Source of the DNA: Cladocopium goreaui
Taxonomy: Eukaryota; Sar; Dinophyceae; Suessiales; Symbiodiniaceae
DNA: 64,000 nucleotides
Assembly: GCA_947184155.2 (NCBI GenBank)
Contig: CAMXCT020001009.1
Span: forward strand, 124,339-188,338
Reading direction: 5' to 3'
Shown here: positions 29,914-38,050 of the stretch, in pieces
Layout of the letters: each line of letters begins with the position of its first letter
How positions within the stretch are numbered: position 1 is the first letter of the stretch
Made by a program: the position numbers and the translations under genes
Notes under the pieces: generated by a model
What the model was told of the DNA's origin: nothing
Seen by the model: the letters and a program-made list of their open reading frames with translations, nothing else
The model's database searches: none

Positions 29914-30175
29914 TTGGACTGGACGGCAGGGGCGATTACGACTTGCATAGGTCCATAGGGAACTGGACGGCAGGGGCGATTACGACTTGCATAGGTTCCA
30001 AAAGGAAAAGAAAAGTTGTAGAAAGTCAAAACGTGGACCAGATTGCAAGACGTTGCAAGGTCCACACATGAGCTAGATTGCAGACGTGCATAGGCTCAGA
30101 GAACAGATTTAAGTAGAAGAGAAAGAAACAAAGGGAACTGGATGGCAGGGGCGATTACGACTTGCATAGGTTCCG
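29914..30175 (+). repeat. GGCAGGGGCGATTACGACTT repeats in E3
   Basis: The words ACTGGACGGCAGGGGCGATT and ACGACTTGCATAGG occur at 29917-29950, 29960-29995 and (with one change) 30137-30171. Confidence 0.65.
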
Positions 30176-30408
30176 AAACGTGAGACTGACTGAAATGAAT
30201 GTAAATGTGCTGTCAGTTTGTAGCTCGACATACTGTCTAAGTGAGAGACGAAGTATGGAGCTGTCTATTATGCTGGACTTGACGTGACATTTTGTCTGGA
30301 CTTCTCATGTTTGTATAGGTTTCATTCCACTGTTGCTGTTTTACTATAAGACAACTTTGGCTCAGTGTTTTTGCATTTCAGCTGCCCTCACAATAGCTTT
30401 GAGATACC

Positions 30409-30798
30409 ATGGCATCAACGGCAATGGAATCCATTCGTCTTTGGTTGGCGTTGACTCCTAAGCAGTTTGAGGACTTGAACAATGGGAAGGAGATTCAGCC
30501 CGACGAATATTCCAAACGATTTGGACTACGAAAAGACCCGGTTGCTGCCGTCGAGCGTGCTCAGTACTTCAACGACTGGACACCGGAAGGTCCAAAGGGT
30601 GAGTTTTGTGCCAAAGACTATGTTCTGGTCGAGGTCGAGCTGACCGCCATTGGCTATCTCCAGAAAGCCGAGGCGGGGGTTCTCTTGAAATATAAGCCCA
30701 ACGAATACCGTTGGCAGGGAACGATGAAATCCGTAGAGTTTGACCAGTACGGAAACTTGTTATACAAGTTTTCCACGGAGGCTCACCAGATCATCTGA
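30409..30798 (+). CDS. E3 ORF of 129 residues
   Basis: It starts at ATG 30409 in a good context (GATACCATGG). The protein looks globular: a helix-turn pattern (LWLALTPKQFEDLNNGKEI), a central strand-rich part (YVLVEVELTAIGYL) and a C-terminal part ending in AHQII. There is no signal peptide, membrane span or Cys cluster. Codon use looks like ordinary coding sequence and differs from the repeat-like surroundings. I do not recognise the family. It may be captured cargo or an element-specific protein; the short non-ATG frames around it are not supported. Confidence 0.55.
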   Translation: MASTAMESIRLWLALTPKQFEDLNNGKEIQPDEYSKRFGLRKDPVAAVERAQYFNDWTPEGPKGEFCAKDYVLVEVELTAIGYLQKAEAGVLLKYKPNEYRWQGTMKSVEFDQYGNLLYKFSTEAHQII

Positions 30799-31258
30799 GC
30801 ACAGAGGAAATATCCTCTCTATGTATAGTTTTGTTGTAATGGTTCCAGGTCGGGTGGTAGTGCTAGGCTTGGAAGCCGACGATAGCTGCGAGGAGAAATG
30901 CAAAAGCGGTGGTGAAAGAGCTGTCAAGCTGAGATTGGAGTGAAATGACAATTTTGGGATGTCTTGGAATTTTAGAGTTTTGGACGATTTCGGACTGGAC
31001 GGAACTTGGACCTGTGGAACTCAGTTTGAGTGGTTTTCTGTCAGCTGTCACGAGTTTTGCATGAGTTTTCATTTTTGCTGCATGACATGTCTATGGGTTT
31101 CATACGCGTGGGAACCACTGTGATCTGTTTTGCAGTTTTGTGAAGAGTTGTGCATGCATTGGCAGTTGGATCTGGATTGAGTTTGCGGTTTGCCACAAGT
31201 TTGCACTATTTTATTTTGGGCTGAGACACTGAATTTTGGTCGATCACATATTACCTGT

Positions 31259-31349
31259 CAAGATGTGCGGCACGCATCTTGGGGTAGTATTGAGTGTGAT
31301 CTTTGCCGGAAGTGTAATTCATCTGTTAAGGTGTGAGTCACGCACCTTA
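31259..31349 (+). promoter_or_regulatory. Two covarying hairpins upstream of the E3 366-codon frame
   Basis: CAAGATG-TGCGGCACG-CATCTTG (31259-31281) and TAAGGTG-TGAGTCACG-CACCTTA (31327-31349) have the same stem and loop lengths and similar loops. The stem differences change both partners so that pairing is kept. Confidence 0.55.
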
Positions 31350-31446
31350 GGATGAACAAGAGAGAGTTTGTGCTTGACATGGCATGAAATGGCTGAGATG
31401 TGGTCTGCATGGTCATTAGAGGGATTGTCAAGTTGAATTGCAGATT

Positions 31447-32538
31447 ATGCCCAAGCTGTATTTGGGCCCCGGCTTATCCCAGCGGGTGCATCAGGCCTTG
31501 TCTAGAAGACTCGAGCAATTCATGGCAGCGAACGTTGCAGCTTCCGCAACTCCAGCAGCCCCAGCAGCTCCATCGACAGAGGGTGTAGAATTTCCTGTGT
31601 CTGAGAATCCAGCGCTACCGGCGCAGACAGGAGTGACTGAGACGGATTCTGAGAAAGAGAAAGATCAGGATACTATCCATGTGGATGGAGAAGACAAGGA
31701 AGATAAGGAAGAAGGAGATGCTGGAAGAGATGATGACAGATCGAGATCCCCGAGATTGAGAAGGCATCATGAGTCCTTCGATCCCAATGAGGCAGCCGAC
31801 TTGTTGAGTTCTACCACAGGCTTGGCTGTGGGAATCACGTCCATGGTCGCTGCGCTGAAAGGGTCGACAGACAAGCTTGAGATCCTGATTAAGAGTACCC
31901 ATACTCTGCAGTCTGACCTTTGCAGATCCCTGGAAGCCGTTGGAGAAGCCGTCACCAACATGGCACGTGCATCCGAGTCCCTTGCTGCGGGGGTGAATCA
32001 CAACACCAGCAGGGTTGGAGCAATGGTAGGTGAACTTACCAAGCTCAAGAAGCATGTTGAGTGGTCGCTTGACGTCTCGATGAAGGACACGCTCCGAGAC
32101 AACAAGAAAGGTCGCTTGGAGAGGGACCAGTCGTTACAAGACATCATGTCTCAACTCCAGGAGTCCATGGATAAGCTCCAGGAGAACCTGAAGCTTGTGG
32201 CGGAAAGAATCGAAAGAGGAACGCCACCGGCAGAAGTACCTCCTGCGTATGACCCGCCATTGGCACCTATGACGCCAGCTATGACACCAGCTGGACCTGG
32301 CCCAAGTATCCCACCGCCGCCGGCGGTGCCGCCCAGGCCTGCAATCCCAGCACCACCGACACTGCAGACGGTGCGATTTGCAGGGTATAGCCCGGCAAGG
32401 ATGGGCGAAGTGCCAATGAGCTATCCCCTGGCTTTGGAGGTGAAAGACATGAAGTCGCCACCTACTCAGGTGATCGACGCGAGGAAGTCACGGGACGTGT
32501 CAGAGCTGTTTCACCCACACCACGTCACGATCCTCTGA
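31447..32538 (+). CDS. E3 coiled-coil protein, proline-rich tail
   Basis: The first ATG of the frame is 31447 (MPKLYLGPG), about 363 residues. Order: an N-terminal Ala/Pro-rich part; an acidic Glu/Asp/Lys tract; a short Arg/Ser tract (RSRSPRLRR); a long helical region (about residues 115-260) with heptad-like Leu spacing, likely coiled coil; then a Pro-rich region with polyproline runs and a hydrophilic tail. There is no Cys knuckle or enzyme motif. The composition recalls structural Gag-type proteins, and in a non-autonomous element a Gag-like role would make sense, but no sequence match supports it. Confidence 0.5.
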   Translation: MPKLYLGPGLSQRVHQALSRRLEQFMAANVAASATPAAPAAPSTEGVEFPVSENPALPAQTGVTETDSEKEKDQDTIHVDGEDKEDKEEGDAGRDDDRSRSPRLRRHHESFDPNEAADLLSSTTGLAVGITSMVAALKGSTDKLEILIKSTHTLQSDLCRSLEAVGEAVTNMARASESLAAGVNHNTSRVGAMVGELTKLKKHVEWSLDVSMKDTLRDNKKGRLERDQSLQDIMSQLQESMDKLQENLKLVAERIERGTPPAEVPPAYDPPLAPMTPAMTPAGPGPSIPPPPAVPPRPAIPAPPTLQTVRFAGYSPARMGEVPMSYPLALEVKDMKSPPTQVIDARKSRDVSELFHPHHVTIL

Positions 32539-34009
32539 CGGGGACCGCAGCGTTCTCCCCTCTGGGGTATATGCAGATTCAGGGGACGCGGGACTACCGC
32601 AGAGTATACCCCTGATATCCATCCCTGAGCAGAGTGCCAAAGGCACTGGAATTCGCCTGGTCTAACGACAAGAGAATAGTTGATTTTGTCAGCTCGAGGT
32701 TCACTTGTTGTTTTCAGAAATGACGGCGTGGCTGAGCGCAGGCATCGGATTGGAGTTTTAAAAGGGGGCGAGACACACCGAGTGACGCAGTAGATACGGT
32801 TTTGTCTGCAAATTTTGGTTGCTTGAGGTTCGTTTTGTTGTCATATGTCTCTCAATGACGATGGCGAGAGCAACGTTCTTGAAGGCATTCAGAACTCGGA
32901 GTTGCTGGCAGATCTGAGGGAGACATCATGAAGAAAGGTTGAGGTTGTTCTTGGTTGGCTTGATTGCGATATTTCTCATGTTTGAGTTGTTGTGTACATG
33001 ATTTGAGTTTTGTTGCTTGAGACATGGAACTTGATGTTGTGAGTGCTTTCACAAACATTTGGTATAATTGTGTTGTCATGGCACATGATGAGAACCTGGG
33101 AAGAAACTCGGAATCTGAGTCTAAGTAATGGAAAAATCTTCCGGGGAATCTGATGCCATGATTGCAGACACATTGCACTGTCATGTCATGATATAGACTC
33201 AAACAAGACATACCACACCTCCGAGATCATGAGGATGGACCAAACGTTAAAAGGGGGACGGCGATCTATGCGATGATGAAGCTGTGAGAGCTATTCTGTC
33301 CTAGAATGTCCCTCACCGCTTCCTCATTCCGTGCCAATCTTAGCTAGTCCTGACCCTGACAGAGAGAGAGAGTCTCATTCAGAACATTTTGAATTTGTTG
33401 TGCAGTGACTGTGAACTGTACTTCACTTGCTTTGAATTTGGGATGAGTTGCATGAGTGATATTATTTCACTTGCGTTTTCTTTTCATACGCCTACCTTCT
33501 TCACGAAGGTGCGGATTAGCTGAAACAGTTGGCCTTTGTTTTCGTGTTGACTCCGATCGTGCGACGTTAGGTTTCGTCTTGGGCCTCGTGTGTGTGTGTT
33601 TGTTTTGTTTTGTTCTGTTGTTGTTGTTTTGTTTGTTGTAGGAAGACAACAGCACTGTAGGTATATCGTTATCGACGCCATGGTTTATCCGAGGAACTGG
33701 ATTTTGGAAGATGAGCTTAGTACTGGAAAGACTTTAAGAGTCTTTGGACTGAGTCTGGTATTCCAACATCTGGCTTTCGTGACAGAGAAGATTTTGAATT
33801 TGGAAGTTACGACATTATGCATGAGTTGAACAAGATGAGTTTTGGACGATGCTTTATCATCTACCGTGAGTTTTGGAAGTACACGTACTTCTGTGGACAT
33901 CTTTTGATCATGGATATGATCTGGAATGTGGACATTTTTCTGCGGGTATTTGAGTGGTATCGGTATCTGGAAGTAAGGTGAGTGGATGAGATGTCATGTC
34001 GAAAGGGGG
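32539..34009. other. E3 3' untranslated region
   Basis: No supported gene. It contains purine-rich AAAAGGGGG-like words near 32760 and 33247 that resemble extra polypurine tracts, and it ends in the true tract GAAAGGGGG at 34001-34009. Confidence 0.45.
34001..34009 (+). promoter_or_regulatory. E3 polypurine tract
   Basis: GAAAGGGGG, identical to that of E2, directly before the 3' LTR. Confidence 0.8.
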
Positions 34010-35573
34010 TATGGAAATTTGACACCCTGTGTGAGACCACCCTTTGCGTAAGGGTGAAGCGACATGCCATTCATCATTGGTTGTATAGTTTATGCACAGA
34101 GGATATGTGGAAGGTTACTGCAAGAAGTCATGGAGGATTGGTAGAGAACACTCTACTTATTGCGGAAAGAATCTTGGATGTGATCATCCCGTGTCACAAT
34201 GTTCTATTGGTCTTCGGACTTACTGTTTCTGACATCAGGATGATGTCATTGATCAGTGTTGACCAGTGATTGTGGTATATAGATCAGTTCTACATCTTAT
34301 TCTGGATTCGACTTGAGTCTGGTACGGCTTATTGCCTGAACTGAAAATACCTACATTGGTTTGACATTGGAATTGTTTATTGTGTCTTCGACGTTGAGAA
34401 GGTCATTCTCTCCAAGTGATGAGAACACAGCTAGAAACTCTTGGAGAAGAGTTTAAGCTAGCTGGAAATATCTGATGGAGAGAACCTATTATGCTTTGAA
34501 CTTGGACCTTGAGATGCGTTGGCATTGTGAGGACAATGATCATATTTGGGCATCTTATTTGTCTGAGAGTTTTGTGATGAGATGTTTCGGTATTGTGAGG
34601 ACAATACCTACATCATCGTCATCGTGGCCTATGGATCATACACTTGATCTTATGGTGTACATCTTATCGTTCCTGAGATAACTTTGGTTATCGCTATGAG
34701 GACGATATTGTTTTGACACGACTTTGATCTACATTGTGGATGGGCTATTACAGTGGTCGAAAGACTTCAGCGATACAACTGTATTTGGCGGACCTACATT
34801 GACAATGTCGAATAGAACACTCTATTCTCCATTGAAATTGGAAACTGTGAGATGCTATCTCTATGTGGAAAACTGATATGGAGAAGGAACTTTGTGTTCT
34901 GACTATGCTTTGTATCCAGAAGAAGGTTGTACAGACACCTTGTGTGAATCACTTTGTTCTTGAGAAATTAGTCACAAGCTTGACTAATGAGCTGGTTATT
35001 CACGTTTGGATGAGAACCAGTTTGTTTTGAGAACTTTTGGAAGTGTTTCGATGATTTTGAATTCCTCTAGTGAAATTGAGTTTTGTAGACTTCTAGCAGC
35101 TGGAATAGTTTCAACAAACCTTTATTTGAAGAACTTGAGGTTTGTTAACTGGAAACCTGGAATCGAGTTTACCAGTTGACATCGGCTCGAAGGACTGGTG
35201 TCAGAAGTTCATTTAATGAACAGAAGCTGCTGTGTCACATAACTTGACATCAGACAGACCAACAGAGGGAACACGAACCTCTTTTCCGTTTTCTTGTGTT
35301 TTGTTTGTTTGCTTGTTGTGTTTGTGTTTTCCTTTGACTGATCGTGTTGCGTCTGGAGCGAAAAGAAGGAGCTTGACGTCAGCATGTGGGAGTCGAGGAA
35401 GAAACATTCCTTTTTACACGGTATTGTTTTAGTTTAATTAGTTTAGGGACTTACGCGCTGCGCTTGTGTTTGGTGTGCGTGGTTGACGTACGCGTTTGCC
35501 CGCGTAGTTCTGTAGGAATTTTGGAAGGAGCGTTGGATCTGACCGCAGATCTGTGCAAGGCGCTTTTTCTACA
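34010..35573 (+). repeat. E3 3' LTR
   Basis: 1564 bp; compared with the 5' LTR I find five substitutions and a 2 bp deletion near 35177. Confidence 0.9.
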
Positions 35574-35578
35574 ATCTG
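35574..35578. repeat. E3 target-site duplication, right (ATCTG)
   Basis: Matches 25559-25563. Confidence 0.8.
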
Positions 35579-35594
35579 CGGACACGAAGGTCTG

Positions 35595-35660
35595 ACAGAC
35601 TGCCGGTGGTAGTTCGAATCCCTGCTCGTCCACTCGGGAGTCTCAAGTGTAGCAAAGCAA
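35595..35660 (+). mobile_element. SINE fragment
   Basis: CTGACAGACTGCCGGTGGTA, then the B-box GTTCGAATCC and CACTCGGGAGTCTCAAGTG match the SINE at 9523. The tRNA 5' part and the poly-A end are missing or diverged. Confidence 0.6.
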
Positions 35661-35759
35661 ATGACCTAGGACGATCTGAGAAGGGCCTCAGGGCGGACAG
35701 GACAACCAGAAGGAGCAACACAGAAAAACAACAGACACAGCACCAGACGAGGAGACAAA

Positions 35760-36158
35760 TTATTGGGAGCTGTCCTCCTTGTGGGCGATAATCCGCGGTT
35801 GATTGCCGCTCCTTTGCTCAGCTGTGTGTGGATGCGGGCCGCTTTTATGCACTTCTTGCATGATGGAACCATATTGGCCCTTAAGCACTTGCATGCGCGG
35901 ACAGCTGCCCGCCTTGTGTTTGGCGCATCTTCCCCCTGATTCTTGGCGGCTGTCGCAAGGATGTCTCACTTCTTCTTCTTCTTCCGTCCGGGTTGGTTCC
36001 GCACTAGCTGAGGATGTGGCATGAGTGATATCTCGGACTGGCGCTTCTTTGGTGCGTGGTGGGTTGCTGGGGATTGGCAGCGTTGGATGTACCCGCCATC
36101 CATCAAAGAAGTACATACCTGGCAAAGGTAGGATTTCCTGTTCAGGGCCGGTCTGTGG
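35760..36158 (-). pseudogene. Duplicated gene fragment (YFFDGWRVHPTL), copy 1
   Basis: A minus-strand frame containing GPEQEILPLPGMYFFDGW and RVHPTLPIP, then KEAPVRD and a Cys/His/Lys-rich end. A second copy lies at 36762-37055 (GPDQEITPLPDIYFFDRW). Upstream the frame runs into SINE and minisatellite sequence, so the gene's own 5' end is lost. The function is unknown. The two copies share about 60% of residues in the best block by eye. Confidence 0.45.
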
Positions 36159-36164
36159 AATCGC

Positions 36165-36228
36165 TGCTGGTCCATCGGGAGTCTCAAGTGCGACCCGCCG
36201 AGGCAACGGGCGCCGACCAAAAAAAAGG
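36165..36228 (+). mobile_element. SINE 3' fragment with poly-A
   Basis: CGGGAGTCTCAAGTGCGACC and CAACGGGCGCCGACC plus eight A match the 3' half of the SINE at 9523. It interrupts the end of the duplicated gene fragment. Confidence 0.7.
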
Positions 36229-36480
36229 TACAAAACCAGAGACGGCAAGAAACGAGCCAGAGGAAACACAGACAAGGTACAGCCAGAGACGCCCAGCCAA
36301 GCAGGTAGGAACCACAGACGGCCGAAAGCGAGCCGACAACGCAGACAAGCGATAGCCAGAAACGCGCAAGCCAGCAGGCACGAAGCCCAAACAGCGGGAA
36401 ACAAGCATGAGAAGAATCCAGACTCTCAAGCAAGCCAAAAAAAGAAGGAAGAAGCAGAAAGGTAACGACCAGAAAGGCGC
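36229..36480 (-). repeat. Degenerate minisatellite, inverted relative to 48051-48610
   Basis: On the minus strand this stretch repeats words such as CTGGCTATCGCTTGCC, CCGTCTGTGGTTCCTACC and TGCTTGGCTGGG, also found in plus orientation after E2. Confidence 0.6.
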
Positions 36481-36761
36481 AAGCAGGTCGTTCAACACGT
36501 TCAATTGCATGTTGCAAAATAGGGTCACACAAGCTTGCCGTAGCTGTGAACTCTTCATCAAGACATGCATTGTCACGGAGGCGCCAAGCTGAACAAATAA
36601 AAAATATCTGCAGAACTGTTCAGGTGCAGTGCATTGGAACACAGCAAAAACAACGGGTCAGCCTGGAAATCCAGAATAAACACCACTCTCCCGACGAGTG
36701 GGCCAGCTGATTAACCGCTGATCCGAGAAAGAAATTCACGATCCATGTGCGCAGGCTCTGC

Positions 36762-37055
36762 TCACGGGCGCCCCAGACTGTCCAGTCCTCTTTCCTTTTC
36801 TGCTGGGGTTGGTTCTGTGCTTGAAGTGCTGTGTGCGGAGGCTTCAACATCACACACTGGTGCTTCTTTGGTGCTTGGTGAGTCGGTGGGGATTGCCAAT
36901 GTTGGATGTACCCGCCATCTGTCAAAGAAGTAAATGTCCGGTAGCGGTGTGATTTCTTGATCAGGGCCAGACTGTGCCAAGACACCCGGTGCGTGCACAT
37001 TTCTGATCGTTGCAATCACCGCGCTGTCTCTGAACCTGCCCTGACAGGCAGCCAA
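36762..37055 (-). pseudogene. Duplicated gene fragment (YFFDRWRVHPTL), copy 2
   Basis: About 97 codons without ATG at the 5' end. It holds GPDQEITPLPDIYFFDRW, RVHPTLAIP and STKEAPVCD, matching copy 1 at 35760-36158. The C-terminal part differs. It is probably a remnant of a gene once present at least twice in tandem. Confidence 0.4.
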
Positions 37056-37266
37056 AATAACCCGCGGCGCCCAAAAACGCGAAACCTGCCTGCTACTGAA
37101 AGTTCAGGGTGTCAAGCGCAAAAATGAAAAAATTGCTCTTTTTGGATCCGACTTTCCCTCGCCTTCGGAACGAGCTGTTCTCGATCCCTTTTGGGTTCTG
37201 GACGTGAAACGCCTTCAAAAACGCATTCTTTTTTCAATTCTTTCCCGCTGTCACAGCTGTCCTCCG

Positions 37267-37271
37267 CTGGT
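37267..37271. repeat. E2 target-site duplication, left (CTGGT)
   Basis: CTGGT lies before the 5' LTR and recurs at 48051-48055 after the 3' LTR. Confidence 0.85.
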
Positions 37272-37907
37272 TGTGAAAAATCATCCTATGTATAGCTAGC
37301 GTAGCGATCTTGTGCTTGAACTTAGGTAGTTGTTAATTGCTTTGTAGTTGTAGTTTGTGGACTTGCGTAGTTTGGACTTTGTTTTGTAGTTAGCAGGTGA
37401 TTGTGATGTAGTTAATCGATCTCATCTCATTCCGTCACAAAGAGTTGTGACGGAGTTGCCATTTTTCGTTTGTAGTTAGCCGTTTTTAGGTTTTCTGCAC
37501 GTTGTAGGGTATTCCACACGAGAACCAAACTGCACGAAACCAATCTTAGGTTTTTAGGAACCGAGAAACCTGTTTTGCACGTTTCTAGATTGGTAGAATC
37601 GTTTTTGCACAATTAAGTTTGTAGAGATTTTGGAATCTCCTTGACTGGACCGGAATCCAGTTTGCTTTACCCACAGAAACTCACTTAGTTTCTGTGTTCT
37701 GAACTGTGTTTACCAACGTGAACGTTGGCTCAAGCCTGCGAGGGCGAAAAGTGTGTGAGTGTGTCGCCGTGAGACGGCCTGGGAGAGTCGATACTGCAGA
37801 AACGCGAAACGATCGCCGTTTGTTTGTGTTTTGGTTTGGGTTTACTTTGAGCACGAGAGGTTTGAAAGCGGTTTTCGCGATCTAACTTTGTGTGTCAAAG
37901 TTTTACG
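37272..37907 (+). repeat. E2 5' LTR
   Basis: TGTGAAAAATC to GTTTTACG, the same unusual ending as E1. It contains hairpins CACAGAAAC/GTTTCTGTG (37672-37696) and CCAACG-TGAA-CGTTGG (37713-37728), then TTGGCTCAAG (37725-37734). Confidence 0.95.
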
Positions 37908-37937
37908 TGGTAGCGGAGCTTGTGTGCTCCCTCCACA
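37908..37937 (+). promoter_or_regulatory. E2 primer-binding site
   Basis: TGGTAGCGGAGCTTGTGTGC begins directly after the LTR; GAGC/GCTC can pair as in E1, while the outer stem is weaker. Confidence 0.7.
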
Positions 37938-38050
37938 AGAGATCCTGTGAGGATCTGGCACGCCTGTGTGCGTCTTGTGTGTGCCTGGTTCCAGGGAAGT
38001 TGGTGTGAGTTGCGTTTGACTGTCGTGTGTTTGACTCCGAGGTGTCAGAA

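Larger units (their letters stand above)
25564..35573 (+). mobile_element. E3: large non-autonomous LTR retrotransposon
   Basis: A 10.0 kb element with 1.56 kb LTRs, 5 bp target duplication, primer-binding site TGGTAGCGGA right after the 5' LTR and polypurine tract GAAAGGGGG right before the 3' LTR. I see no Gag-Pol motif in the internal 6.9 kb; instead there are three small unknown ORFs and three minisatellites. The shared priming signals suggest that it depends on E1/E2-type enzymes. I counted five LTR substitutions and one 2 bp indel (about 99.6% identity), so it moved recently. Confidence 0.9.

Noticed and set aside
30409..30798. ADP-ribosyltransferase-like reading of the 129-residue E3 ORF
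   Set aside because: A vague resemblance of the N-terminal part only; no catalytic triad can be placed.
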